Positions 17,364-26,568 of a stretch of DNA of 64,000 nt are shown in pieces. The stretch comes from JBGAPH01 sp046349955. GTDB lineage: Bacteria; Planctomycetota; Planctomycetia; Pirellulales; JBGAPH01. The notes beneath the pieces are model-generated. The model searched no databases. It was not told the origin of the DNA and saw only the letters and a list, made by a program, of their open reading frames with translations. The stretch's first letter is position 1. The number at the start of each line of letters is the position of its first letter. Location: the NCBI GenBank assembly GCA_046349955.1, contig JAXMBI010000008.1, positions 178,283 to 242,282 of the forward strand, given 5' to 3'. The translations under genes were made by a program, and so were the position numbers.

Positions 17364-18251
17364 TTAGGAACCCAGCACGCGCTGCATCCGCTGGTACACA
17401 TCGGTCAGCACCTCGAGGCCGCCCCCGCCGACTTCGGCGGTGGCCCAGCCGTTGTAGCCCACGTCGGCCAGCGCCTGGAGCACCTCGGGCCAGTTCTCGT
17501 CCCCCTCGCCGATCTCCACCCACTTGTTCTTGTGGCTGTAGCCCTTGAAGTCGAACTTCAGCATGCGGGGGCCGAGCGCGCGGATCCAGTCGGCCGAACT
17601 CACGCCGTATTTCAGCATGTTGCTGCAGTCGTAGTAGGCGCCCACCGTCGGGCTCTCGAACTGGTCGACGTACTTCACGAGCTGCTGCGGGCTGGTGATG
17701 AAGTCGTTCCACACCACCTCGATCGCGATCTTGCAGCCGGCGTCTTCGGCCTGCGGAATCGCCTTGCGGATTTCGGCCGACGAGCGCTCCCACACCTGGT
17801 CAAAGTTCTCGTTCTTGGGGTCGGTCACCTTGCCTGGCACGAGCAGCACCGTGGTGCCGCCGTAAGTGTGGCAGTCCTTGATGGCGCCCCGCAGCCCCTC
17901 GAGTCCTTTGGCCCGCACCGCGGGGTCGGGATCGGAGAGGCGGGTTTGCCAGTGGATCGAGTCAACTACGCCGTGAATGTCGATGCCCGTCTTGTCGCGT
18001 GCCCGCACCGCCTCTTGGCGGTCGACGTCGCTCGGGCTGTCGAGCTCCACTCCCTCGAAGCCAATCGACTTGATCAGGTTGAACTTGTCCTCGATCGAAC
18101 CATCGATCTCGATCATGCCGAACTTCACGGCCTTCTTGAGCTTGGGCTTCTCGGCGGCCCGAGCCAAACTCGGCCCGGCGGTCAACGCCAGCCCCGCGCC
18201 CCCGGCTGCCCGCAAGAAATCTCGGCGATCGAGGGACGGGGAGAAACGCAT
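17364..18251 (-). CDS. Tat-exported sugar phosphate isomerase/epimerase-like TIM-barrel protein
   Basis: A 295-residue protein. The twin-arginine signal RRDFLRAAGGAG (R9-R10) is followed by an Ala-rich segment ending near SLARA. Residues 40-290 match the xylose-isomerase-like TIM barrel (PF01261), with KFGMIEIDGS, GFEGVELDSPS, CKIAIEVVWNDF and VGAYYDCSNM as the strand/loop motifs that hold the metal site (E, D, H and E positions). Planctomycetes encode many of these exported barrels and their substrates are mostly unknown; an AP endonuclease role is unlikely because the protein is exported. Confidence 0.8.
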   Translation of the reverse strand: MRFSPSLDRRDFLRAAGGAGLALTAGPSLARAAEKPKLKKAVKFGMIEIDGSIEDKFNLIKSIGFEGVELDSPSDVDRQEAVRARDKTGIDIHGVVDSIHWQTRLSDPDPAVRAKGLEGLRGAIKDCHTYGGTTVLLVPGKVTDPKNENFDQVWERSSAEIRKAIPQAEDAGCKIAIEVVWNDFITSPQQLVKYVDQFESPTVGAYYDCSNMLKYGVSSADWIRALGPRMLKFDFKGYSHKNKWVEIGEGDENWPEVLQALADVGYNGWATAEVGGGGLEVLTDVYQRMQRVLGS

Positions 18252-18863
18252 GGCGGGAAGGCTCCAGAGTTAGGCGGGATGAATCCAAGGGCGACGCCGG
18301 TTCGCCCGGTCGGCCGCACCTAGTTTAACCCGCAGCGCGGGTGGGCGGCAAAGCGCGCGTTGTCGCGCGCCGAGTCTGAATCGCCAAGCGGAGTTCGCCC
18401 AGCCTCCGCATCCTGAGAGAGCGCCGTTTGCACGTGCGCAATGAAAAAGGCCGCCGCCCCCCTGAGAGAGCTGCAGCCTTCTTCGCTACAGATTCATGGC
18501 CAATTGCGACGGTGGAGTCGCTGCGAAACGGGCGAGGATCTGGCTGTGCTAGGCACGAGCCGTTTGGTGATCCCAGGCCCACGCTATTGGGTTGGCACCT
18601 CCGACGGAATAAGGCCCGAATCTGAGTGTTTCGTGGTGTCCTGGAGGCAACCCCAAAGGCTACCTCCAGCGTGTTCGGTGCAGGCGAGCCCGGCTGGGTG
18701 ACAGCCGCCCGCGGCAGGCGAACAGGTACTACCATCGGCCGGCGACGCGCGGCGGATGCAGAGAAAAAACCCTACTCCCACCGGCTGGCCGCTAGAGCCG
18801 ACAAACTCATTCTACCTTGAAAGTCGCCGGCGAGAAGAACTTGACCAGCGACAAAAAATCAGA
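18252..18863. other. 612-base intergenic region with possible structured RNA
   Basis: No supported protein gene. 18430-18480 contains, on the minus strand, a GC-rich stem (AAGGCTGC pairing with GCGGCCTT around 18444-18486) followed by a T-run, like an intrinsic terminator. Upstream of it on that strand are further stems: CTGGAGG/CCTCCAG near 18640-18669 and TGTTCG/CGAACA near 18673-18725, the latter enclosing GGCTG/CAGCC. This could be a small RNA of roughly 300-370 bases ending near 18440. I could not match it to tmRNA, RNase P RNA, SRP RNA or 6S RNA. Confidence 0.3.
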
Positions 18864-19778
18864 TCAGGCGGCCTCCGCCGGCAGCCGTTCGCAGGAGCCC
18901 TCAGCCTCGAGGGCCACGATCGCCAACTTGTGGCGGTCGGCGAACTGCACGACCTCGCGTTCGTCGATGATGATCGTGCGCCCCGCTTCGATGGCCAGCA
19001 CCCGCGCACCGGCGGCAACCATCGTTTCGAGAGTGCCGAGGCCGATCGTGGGCACGTCGAACCGCATGTCTTGCTGCGGCTTGGCCACCTTGACGACGAC
19101 GAACTCCTTGGCGGCGCACAGTTCACCGGCGCGGCGAATGCACTGGTCGGTCCCCTCGATCGCCTCGACGGCCAGCGCCGCTCGGTCCTTCACCGCCACA
19201 CTCTGCCCCACATCGAGCCGCCCCATCTCCTTGGCCAATTGCCAGCCGAACTCGATGTCCTTCTGTTGCGGCCGGCTGGGACTGCGTCGGGTGAGCACGC
19301 CGAATTTCACGAGCAGCTCCGGGGCATAGTCGGTGGCGGGGCCAAACTCGATCCCGTGGTCGGCGAACGCCTGCACCACGGCGCCGAGCAACGTGTCGTC
19401 CTTGCGATCCTTCTTGGTCGACACGAAGTGCGGATAGAACGTTTGAATGCATTTCCAATCAGGCAGGTGCTTGAGCCACAGCCACGGCTGGTAGAGCACC
19501 ACCTTGTGGACCTTGCCCGCCATTGTGGCGCGGTCCACGCCCATGCGGCGAAAATAGCGGATGGCGAAGCCGAGCTTGCCCAGGCCGAGCCAGGCGAAGT
19601 CGTCGCACATCGCGGCCAACTTGGGATCGGCGTGCCCCTTGAGACCCAGGCAAGCAACGCGGTGTCCTTGCGCCTGGAGCGCTTCGGCGACGACCACGGG
19701 ATAGCGGCCCCAACCGGCCAGCAGGCCGACCCAACGGGGCGACGCGGCAGGCTCACGCCGAACGATGGCGACCGACAT
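18864..19778 (-). CDS. lpxI: UDP-2,3-diacylglucosamine pyrophosphatase LpxI
   Basis: A 304-residue protein of the LpxI (DUF1009) family, which cleaves UDP-2,3-diacylglucosamine to lipid X in lipid A synthesis and replaces LpxH in many lineages. Seen: the N-terminal Rossmann-like strand VGLLAGWGRYPVVVAEALQ, YFRRMGVDRATMAGKVHK in the first domain, and the C-terminal segment VKVAKPQQDMRFDVPTIG with the conserved D-x-P-x-x-G. ATG 19778 is chosen over an upstream ATG at 19874 that would overlap lpxD. It lies 19 bases after lpxD on the same strand, a likely operon. Confidence 0.85.
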   Translation of the reverse strand: MSVAIVRREPAASPRWVGLLAGWGRYPVVVAEALQAQGHRVACLGLKGHADPKLAAMCDDFAWLGLGKLGFAIRYFRRMGVDRATMAGKVHKVVLYQPWLWLKHLPDWKCIQTFYPHFVSTKKDRKDDTLLGAVVQAFADHGIEFGPATDYAPELLVKFGVLTRRSPSRPQQKDIEFGWQLAKEMGRLDVGQSVAVKDRAALAVEAIEGTDQCIRRAGELCAAKEFVVVKVAKPQQDMRFDVPTIGLGTLETMVAAGARVLAIEAGRTIIIDEREVVQFADRHKLAIVALEAEGSCERLPAEAA

Positions 19779-19797
19779 ATTTGGTTCCCGCGCTGGC

Positions 19798-20898
19798 CTA
19801 ACCGGCGCGCACGTGCGCGCGGACCGGAGCGTCCTCGGCCGCGGGATGCGGCAGCACCGCCGCGTCGTTTTCAACGCGAGTCGCCAGCGCTGTGAGCGTC
19901 CGCTCGAGGTCTTTCACCTGCCGCCGCAATTCGGGCAGTTTGCTGAGGGCGGCTTGCTTGAGCTTCTGCTCCCGCTCCGGAGTGGCCGGAATGCCCAGGT
20001 AGGTTTCGCCCGCCGGCACGTCGCCGCTGACTCCCCCCTTGGCCCCGACGATTGCCTGGTCGCCGATGTGAACATGATCGCGCACCCCGACTTGCCCGGC
20101 GAGCACCACGTAGTCGCCCGTGGTGCAACTTCCGGCGACGCCGACCTGCGAGCAGATCAGGTTGTGGCGGCCGATGCGGCAGTTGTGGGCGATCATCACC
20201 TGGTTGTCGATCTTGGTTCCTTCGCCGATCCGCGTGGGGCCGTAGGTGCCACGGTCGATCGTAGAGCAAGCGCCCACCTCGACGTCGGCCCCGAGTTCGA
20301 CCCAGCCGAGCTGCGCCGAGAGTTGGTGCCGGCCGCCGACCGTTTTGTAGCCAAAGCCGTAGGCGCCGAGCACCGCGCCGGCGTGAATGAGGCAGCGGGG
20401 GCCCACGACCGTGTCTTCGTAGAGCACCGCGCCGGGGAACACGGTGACGTCTTCGGCCAGTTGGCAGCCCGAGGAAAGCACAGCGCCGGAGTGGATCGTG
20501 CAGCCGCGCCCCACCACCACGCCCTCGCCCACCGTGGCGCCCGGGTGGATGTCGACATCGGGCCCAATATGGGCCGTTGAGCTAACGTGCGCCTGCGGGC
20601 TAACCCCGCGCCGCGACGCAACGCGCTGCGGTCGGAAGTGCGCCACGATCTGAGCGAAGGCCGCGTGGACGTCGGCCACGAGAATCGCCGGACGGGCGAT
20701 TTCTGGCAGTGACTCGGGGGCCACGACCGCCCGCGCCGAGGAGCGCCCCAACCGCGTCAGGCGATCGGCATGATCGATGAGGGAAATCTCGACGTCGGTG
20801 GCGACTTCGAGCACCGCCGCCCCGGAGACTTCAAGAGAGGGATCGCCCACCACGCGGCCGCCGACGAGCGCCGCCAGCCGTTCTAGGCTGATCGCCAT
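19798..20898 (-). CDS. lpxD: UDP-3-O-acylglucosamine N-acyltransferase LpxD
   Basis: A 366-residue enzyme adding the second acyl chain in lipid A synthesis from acyl-ACP. Residues 1-95 are the uridine-binding domain, 100-310 a left-handed beta helix of hexapeptide repeats (IGPDVDIHPGATVGEGVVVG), with the catalytic His238 in MIAHNC, aligned with E. coli His239. A C-terminal helix follows. The ATG at 20898 sits behind a GGGAGGG site; the upstream ATGs lack this. Followed directly by lpxI on the same strand. Confidence 0.9.
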   Translation of the reverse strand: MAISLERLAALVGGRVVGDPSLEVSGAAVLEVATDVEISLIDHADRLTRLGRSSARAVVAPESLPEIARPAILVADVHAAFAQIVAHFRPQRVASRRGVSPQAHVSSTAHIGPDVDIHPGATVGEGVVVGRGCTIHSGAVLSSGCQLAEDVTVFPGAVLYEDTVVGPRCLIHAGAVLGAYGFGYKTVGGRHQLSAQLGWVELGADVEVGACSTIDRGTYGPTRIGEGTKIDNQVMIAHNCRIGRHNLICSQVGVAGSCTTGDYVVLAGQVGVRDHVHIGDQAIVGAKGGVSGDVPAGETYLGIPATPEREQKLKQAALSKLPELRRQVKDLERTLTALATRVENDAAVLPHPAAEDAPVRAHVRAG

Positions 20899-21232
20899 AA
20901 GCTGTGTCCCTCCCTGGAGCAAGCGCATTGACGCCGGCGCTTTCAATGTGCCGGCCCGTTTCCGCGAGACAGGTGCGAATGCTAATGCGCGAAGCGGATT
21001 GCGGCAAGATCGGTGGAACTCGTCGAACCAGAGGAAAGTGATCAGGCATACGATCCGAACCGTCCGTCCGGGGCCGGGCAGCTAGCGTGCGGCACTGACC
21101 TTGACCGTTTCTTTCCGCAGCCGCTACAAAGCCCCTGGCTTGGCGGGATCGCCGCAACCCGCGAGGCCAGCGCGGGCATGTTGGTTGCAGGATGCGCCCC
21201 AAACGCGGCTTGATTCCCAGGAGAGACCACGC

Positions 21233-22213
21233 ATGACCGAGAAACCCTTGGTTTCGGTCATTCTTTGCGTGAAGAACGGCATGCCTTATCTGCCCAAGGC
21301 GCTGGAAAGCGTTGCGCGGCAGACCTACGAGAACTTCGAGCTCGTGGTGCAAGACGGGCAATCGAATGACGGCAGCCTACAGTTGCTGCGGGATTTCCAA
21401 GGGGCGCCCAAGGTGTCGCTGGAGTCGGCCAACGACGGTGGCATTGGCCCGGCCTATAACCGCGCCGTCGAGCGCTCGCGGGGCGAGATCATCGCCTCGA
21501 TCGACTCCGACAACCTGCTCGAACCCGATGCCCTCGAGGCGGGTGTGGCCGCCTGCCAGCGTTGGCCCGACGCCGCGGCGATCTACGGCTCGGCGCATCT
21601 GATCGCTCCGACTGGCGAGCGGGTGAATTCCTTCGTGCCAGGGGAATTCGAGCTGGTGCGGCTCCTGTCTTGTGAACTGGTCCCACCGTTCGCCACAGCG
21701 TTTTTTCGCCCTGCTGCCTGCGACGGGCAAATGCGGTTCGATCCGACGCTCAAGACCTGCGCCGATTTCGATCTTTGGCTGCGGCTGAGCGAGCGGCCGA
21801 TCCGCCGAATCGACAAAGTGCTTGGCAGCACGCGGCTGAGCGCGAGCAGCATGACCTGCCGGCCCGAAACCTACGACCAGTTTTGCGCTGACAAGCTGGC
21901 GGCGCTCGACCGCTACTTCGGCCGCTTCGCGAACTCGCCGCCCCTTACGGCGCTCGACCGCCGTGCTCGCGCCGGCGTCTATCTTTGGGCCGCCGAATCG
22001 CTGCTGGGCATGGGGGCGCCGACACCCCAGTTCGCAGCTTACTGCGGATTGGCCGCCGAACTCGATGCGGGCTCGCCGCGCCTGGCAAACGTCCGCGTCG
22101 CCGCCGAGCAGGCCCGGCAGGCTGCGGCAGCGGCGAAACTGCCGCCGCGCCCTAAATTCTCGCTGGCGCGGGCCAAGAGCGCCCTGCGCGGCATTGCCAA
22201 GAGCGTGCTGTAG
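21233..22213 (+). CDS. family 2 glycosyltransferase
   Basis: A 326-residue GT-A fold glycosyltransferase. VSVILCVKNGMPYLPKALES begins the nucleotide-binding domain, QDGQSNDGS is the first acidic motif and IIASIDSDNLLEPDALEAG contains the metal-binding DxD (DSD). No membrane helix is apparent; the end is basic and helical. ATG 21233 follows a CAGGAGAG site. The next gene, an FkbM methyltransferase, begins 37 bases later, so both probably act on the same polysaccharide or glycan. Confidence 0.85.
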   Translation: MTEKPLVSVILCVKNGMPYLPKALESVARQTYENFELVVQDGQSNDGSLQLLRDFQGAPKVSLESANDGGIGPAYNRAVERSRGEIIASIDSDNLLEPDALEAGVAACQRWPDAAAIYGSAHLIAPTGERVNSFVPGEFELVRLLSCELVPPFATAFFRPAACDGQMRFDPTLKTCADFDLWLRLSERPIRRIDKVLGSTRLSASSMTCRPETYDQFCADKLAALDRYFGRFANSPPLTALDRRARAGVYLWAAESLLGMGAPTPQFAAYCGLAAELDAGSPRLANVRVAAEQARQAAAAAKLPPRPKFSLARAKSALRGIAKSVL

Positions 22214-22250
22214 ATATTCTGGCCAGAACCAGCATGAGGCCTTCGGCTCG

Positions 22251-23168
22251 ATGGATCCCGCACTCGCCGAACTCCGCAATCGCTTTCCTCGCGCCGGCCT
22301 CGAACCGGCGCGGTTCGACGGCCAGTTCGTGCGCGACAGCTTGGGCGGGCGGACGCGCATCGCCTATCTCCGCCGCGCCGACGATCCGCTCAGCCTCAAC
22401 GAGCGCAACACCTTTCTCGACCTCTTTCAGCCGGGACTGACGGGAGATTACCTCGATTGGCAAACCGTGCTCCAATCGGCTTCGTCGGCCCCAGGCGACT
22501 TCCAGATGATTGAACTGGGGGCGGGTTGGGGACGCTGGAGCGTGCTGGCAGGGTTGGCGGCCCGAGCCTTCGGCAAGCGGCTGGGCCGCCTGGCGGCCTA
22601 CGAGGCCGAGCCCACGCACTATGCCTACACCCGCCGTCACTTTGCCGACAACGGGCTCCCTCCACGGCGCCACCGCGTGGTGCGTGCCGCCGTGGGGGCA
22701 ACCGATGGCATGGGCGCGTTTTACGTCGGCCGCCCGCAGGCTTGGTACGGCCAGGCCCTGCAGCCTGCCGGCCGAGCGACCCCCTGGCTCACCCGTCTTT
22801 GGCGGCAGTGGCGGGGAGGCGAGGCCCTCAAAAAAGTGCCCGTCGTGGGGTTGAGCACCATTTTGGCCGATTACGAGCAGGTTGACCTGGTGCACATGGA
22901 TATCCAGGGTGCCGAGCGCGACGTGGCGGAGGGGGCCATCGACGCCCTGGACGCTCAGGTGCGGCGAGTTCACATTGCCACGCATTCGCCTGACACGGCG
23001 GCCACCGGGGGGCAAGATGTCGAAGCGCCGCTGCGACGGTTGTTCACCGAGCACGGCTGGGAACTCGAGGTCGACGTCCCCTGCCAGGGGCAGGCGGACG
23101 TCTGCGGTCGGCCGGTGCAGGTGAACGACGGGGTCCAGGTCTGGCGGAACCGCCGCCTAGCCGCTTGA
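22251..23168 (+). CDS. FkbM family methyltransferase
   Basis: A 305-residue SAM-dependent methyltransferase. Motif I is MIELGAGWGRWSVLAG, motif II AAYEAEPTHYAYTRRHFADN, and VDLVHMDIQGAERDVAEGA is the characteristic FkbM acidic motif. Most FkbM enzymes O-methylate sugars or other hydroxyls in surface glycans or natural products; the upstream glycosyltransferase supports a glycan role. The frame is open from 21963 across the upstream gene; ATG 22251 is the first start after that gene ends. Confidence 0.8.
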   Translation: MDPALAELRNRFPRAGLEPARFDGQFVRDSLGGRTRIAYLRRADDPLSLNERNTFLDLFQPGLTGDYLDWQTVLQSASSAPGDFQMIELGAGWGRWSVLAGLAARAFGKRLGRLAAYEAEPTHYAYTRRHFADNGLPPRRHRVVRAAVGATDGMGAFYVGRPQAWYGQALQPAGRATPWLTRLWRQWRGGEALKKVPVVGLSTILADYEQVDLVHMDIQGAERDVAEGAIDALDAQVRRVHIATHSPDTAATGGQDVEAPLRRLFTEHGWELEVDVPCQGQADVCGRPVQVNDGVQVWRNRRLAA

Positions 23169-23418
23169 ACGCCCCCGCCCCCGCCCTCCTCTTTCGGCTC
23201 AACCGTCAGTCTTGCTCGCGCAGCGAACGCGCGAAGGCCGCCGCCCAAGAAACCTGCACCAGAAGGCGCTTGCAGGCTCACGAATGGCGCATAAAATGAC
23301 GTGTCTATAGAAGAGAGTTGAACGGTGGCCCTAGGCCACTCGTTGAGGGATCCCCCGCGGGCTGTTGGGCCGTAGCTGCCGGATTCCCTCGTCTGTTGGC
23401 AAACGAAGGGCTAATCTA

Positions 23419-23601
23419 GTGCTTACTGAACAAGAAGTTTCGCGTTCCTGGGCCAAGTTGTTCAAGGGCGGCTCGCCGACCGAAGACGTGTTGAACCGGG
23501 CCGAGGCGCTGCTCGAAGAGCTGCGTCCCGAGAGCCCGCTGCGGCACCGGCTCGACACCGAACTGACCGAAATGCGTCGGCTGGTCGTCGCCCAAGCCTA
23601 G
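23419..23601 (+). CDS. small conserved-looking hypothetical protein
   Basis: A 60-residue, helical, acidic protein (ends TEMRRLVVAQA) with no recognised domain. GTG 23419 has a GAAGGG ribosome site about nine bases upstream and codon use is in line with neighbours; the in-frame extension to 23365 is unlikely. A hairpin terminator lies just downstream. I cannot assign a function. Confidence 0.5.
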   Translation: MLTEQEVSRSWAKLFKGGSPTEDVLNRAEALLEELRPESPLRHRLDTELTEMRRLVVAQA

Positions 23602-23621
23602 GCTCGTGTAAGCTGCGACTA

Positions 23622-23642
23622 GCGTGCCCAGACCGGGCACGC
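23622..23642. terminator. perfect 8-bp hairpin between convergent genes
   Basis: GCGTGCCC (23622-23629) pairs perfectly with GGGCACGC (23635-23642) around AGACC. It lies 20 bases after the small plus-strand gene and 82 bases beyond the stop of the convergent transglutaminase gene. No clear T-run. Confidence 0.45.
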
Positions 23643-23723
23643 CTTCCTAACGCTGGCGGTGAGCAGCGTCTCATCGCGGCGTTTTTTGCTGCGCTCGATC
23701 GGAGATGTAGCCGACGCGTCGCG

Positions 23724-24677
23724 TCAGTTGCCCGTGAAGATCACGTCGCGGACGAACTTGACCTTGGGCTTCACCGCGCCGGGGAGCGCTTCGGCCTTGA
23801 GATATTCGGCAACGTAGCGGACCGGCTTGCCGTGCTCGGGGAGCTTGAAGTTGTCTCCCTTTTGCAGGATGGCCCGAGTTTCGCCGATGCCGCCGAAGTC
23901 GCGCGTGCCGGCGGGCTGGCAGGGGAACCAGTAGCCCTTCCCCTTGTCGTCCTCGAGATAGAACTCCGCGTAGCAGTGCCCGGGCACCCACACGGTGCGG
24001 GCCGGAATGCCTGAGGCGCGGCACATGGCGATGAACAGCGAAGAGAGTTCTTCGCAGTCGCCGTACCCATCGCGCAAGGCCCTCACCGCCCCTTTGAGTG
24101 GGCCGTTCTTGTACTCCACCTTTTCGCGGGCATGGTCGTAGAGGGCCTCCACCTGCTCCCAGGCCTTCGTCTTGCCGGCCAGGGCCTCCTTGGCCGCGGC
24201 GCGTACCTTGCCATGCCGGGATTCGATGTAGGGGCTGGGGCCGAGATACTGTTTGAGCGTGCGGTCGAGCTTTTTGGGCAGTTGATAAACGCTCGTATCC
24301 TGCGGCGGCAGCAGCTTGCGCCGCCGAATCTCGTAGGTCACGAGCGCGTGCGCCTCTTGTCCGGGGGCCAGCGCCGGCGCGTCGATCACCATCTGCTTCA
24401 CCGTGGGAGACGGTTGCGTGAACTCGTAGCGGACGTTGGGAGACACGTCTTCGGCAACGAGGTTGACCTCCTGTTCGGGCCAATCGATCGGCACGGCCAA
24501 GGTGCCGTACATCGAGCCACAGGGTCCGCCTACGGCCTCGACCCGCATGCCGAGGGTCACCCGCTGCACCGTCTCCTCGTCGAGCCGAGGACCGCCGGCC
24601 GGGGCGTCTTCGAATTGCGCGCGGAGCGGGCTGGCGATCGCCAGGACCAGGAAACCGAATAGAATGCCGCGCAGCAT
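23724..24677 (-). CDS. exported transglutaminase-like protein
   Basis: A 317-residue protein with a signal peptide (residues 1-20, ending SPLRA). Residues 180-285 form a transglutaminase/papain-like domain with Cys208 in GYGDCEELSSLF, His234 in PGHCYAEFY and Asp260 in AGTRDFGG as the triad. The 160 residues before it are a beta-rich region containing SPNVRYEFTQ and a RRRKLLPP stretch. The family includes periplasmic proteases and amidases; nothing identifies the substrate. I place the start at the ATG directly before the signal peptide. Confidence 0.8.
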   Translation of the reverse strand: MLRGILFGFLVLAIASPLRAQFEDAPAGGPRLDEETVQRVTLGMRVEAVGGPCGSMYGTLAVPIDWPEQEVNLVAEDVSPNVRYEFTQPSPTVKQMVIDAPALAPGQEAHALVTYEIRRRKLLPPQDTSVYQLPKKLDRTLKQYLGPSPYIESRHGKVRAAAKEALAGKTKAWEQVEALYDHAREKVEYKNGPLKGAVRALRDGYGDCEELSSLFIAMCRASGIPARTVWVPGHCYAEFYLEDDKGKGYWFPCQPAGTRDFGGIGETRAILQKGDNFKLPEHGKPVRYVAEYLKAEALPGAVKPKVKFVRDVIFTGN

Positions 24678-24989
24678 GGCCCGACGCTCCCGACACGACC
24701 CGACAAACACAGGGCGAAACCGGCGCGGGACAAGCATCCCGCGCTTGGTGCCATCACCCCATTGTAGTCGCCGCACAAGGGCCGGGACCAGGAGCTTTGG
24801 AGGGGTTGTAGCGGCGGCCCCACGATGCTCCGCGGCGGGCCCTGGCCTCGTGCTTGCAACGCGCCGCCCCCCTCTCTACGATCAGGGCGTTCGCGGCCGG
24901 ACGGGACGCTTCGGCGTTCTGGGTTGCGCCGCCTTCCGCCCCAGTCCATCGCCTGGCCGTTTTCCCCCGGCCGTCGCTCAGGAGCGCCG

Positions 24990-26330
24990 ATGAATTCCGT
25001 TCGTGCCAAGCTGTCGCTAATGATGTTCCTCCAGTTCTTCATCTGGGGGGCATGGCTGCCGCCGAGCTTCGGATACTTTGGCGACGGTGCGTTGGCATTC
25101 GCACCTTGGCAGCAGATGCTGCTGAACACGTGTTTCCCGGTCGCGGCCATCGCCGCGATGTTTTTCGCCAACCAGTTCGTCGACCGAAATTTCGCGGCCG
25201 AGCGGTTTTTGGCCTTCAGTCAACTCATCGGCGGCGTGGCGATGCTGGGCTTTGGCGTGCTGTCGTGGCTGGCTTTCCGCGAGCCCAACCCGGTTACGCC
25301 CAACTTCTGGCTGTTCTTTGCCTGCATGGCGGTGCACTGCTTCTTCTACGTGCCGACGATCAGCGTCACCAACTCGATCGCTTTCGCCAACATTCAAGAT
25401 GCGCAAAAGGACTTTCCGCTGGTCCGCCTGTGGGGCACGATCGGCTGGATCGCGGCAAGCTGGCCCTTCATCTTCATCCTCGTCGACTGGGCCGGGGTGA
25501 ACACCAAGCTGGCCGGCACGCCCGACGCGGGCTTGGTCACCTGGCTCGGAACCGCGCTCGGCACTCCCCTCTCTGGCACGGCCCTCAACCAGGGCAAGAG
25601 TTGGGCGTTTCTGACCTCGGGCATCGCCTCGCTGCTGCTCGCCGCGTTCAGCCTGTTGCTGCCTCACACGCCCCCGAAACCGGCCACGCAGGGGGGTGAG
25701 CAACTGGCCTGGCTCGAAGCCATGAAGCTGCTCAGGTACCCATTCCTGTTTGTCCTGTTCATCGTCACGTTCATCGACGCCACGGTCCACGACGGCTTCT
25801 TCTTCTACGCCTTCACCTATTTGGGCAACGTGGGCGTGCCGTCGAACTGGATCCAGCCGGCGATGAGCGTCGGCCAGATTGCCGAAATCCTCACGATGGC
25901 CGTGCTCGGCTACGTGCTCAAGAGCTTGGGTTGGCGCTGGACGATGGTGATCGGCATTCTGGGCCATGCGGCCCGGTTCACGGTGTTCGCGTTGTTCCCC
26001 GATCCGTACATGGCCGTTGCGGTGAACGTGCTCCACGGCGTGTGCTACGCCTTCTTCTTCGCCACGATGTACATTTTCGTGGATGAGGTCTTCCCCAAGG
26101 ATGCCCGCACGAGCGCCCAGGGGTTGTTCAATTTCTTGATTCTTGGCCTGGGGCCGATCGCCAGCCGCATCATTTGGCCCACGCTGCAAGAGCACTACAC
26201 CGTCGACGGCAAAATCCTGTACGAGCGGCTATTCCTCTATCCCGCGGGCGCCGCGGTCATTGCCGCAGCGCTGCTGGTGCTATTCTTCCATCCGCCCGCC
26301 AAACCGATTCCGGAATCGGTGGGACACTGA
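24990..26330 (+). CDS. MFS transporter, nucleoside-permease-like
   Basis: A 446-residue membrane protein with about twelve transmembrane helices. LSLMMFLQFFIWGAWLPPS at the N-terminus and GFFFYAFTYLGNVGVPSNW in the middle are close to the nucleoside:proton symporter (NupG/XapB) branch of the major facilitator superfamily; the loop between helices 6 and 7 is polar as usual. ATG 24990 has CAGGAG upstream. Planctomycete members are of unknown specificity, so uptake of a nucleoside is only likely. The gene stands alone. Confidence 0.75.
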   Translation: MNSVRAKLSLMMFLQFFIWGAWLPPSFGYFGDGALAFAPWQQMLLNTCFPVAAIAAMFFANQFVDRNFAAERFLAFSQLIGGVAMLGFGVLSWLAFREPNPVTPNFWLFFACMAVHCFFYVPTISVTNSIAFANIQDAQKDFPLVRLWGTIGWIAASWPFIFILVDWAGVNTKLAGTPDAGLVTWLGTALGTPLSGTALNQGKSWAFLTSGIASLLLAAFSLLLPHTPPKPATQGGEQLAWLEAMKLLRYPFLFVLFIVTFIDATVHDGFFFYAFTYLGNVGVPSNWIQPAMSVGQIAEILTMAVLGYVLKSLGWRWTMVIGILGHAARFTVFALFPDPYMAVAVNVLHGVCYAFFFATMYIFVDEVFPKDARTSAQGLFNFLILGLGPIASRIIWPTLQEHYTVDGKILYERLFLYPAGAAVIAAALLVLFFHPPAKPIPESVGH

Positions 26331-26568
26331 TGCGAGCCGCTCGAGCGTTGCCTGCCGCCGATTGGGCGAGCTGCGCTGGCGATGCAGCACGCGCAGCGGT
26401 AGGTTTGCGCTGACTTCCCGATCTGCCTACTCGCGCTAGACGGGTCTGGCCGAAAACACGACAATGCCGCTGGCTTCGTCCCGGCGGCTGATTGTAGCGC
26501 CGGGCGAGCGGATTTGCCCCGCCGGGCCACCTCTGCTCGTGTCTTCCGCTTCCTCCATCGATCGCAAC

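Noticed and set aside
18325..18735. 136-codon minus-strand frame in the 612-base spacer
   Set aside because: No ribosome site, unusual Arg/Ser/Pro-rich content and it overlaps the stem structures; I prefer non-coding.
18430..18810. tmRNA, RNase P RNA, SRP RNA or 6S RNA in the spacer
   Set aside because: The conserved sequence blocks of these RNAs were looked for on both strands and not found.
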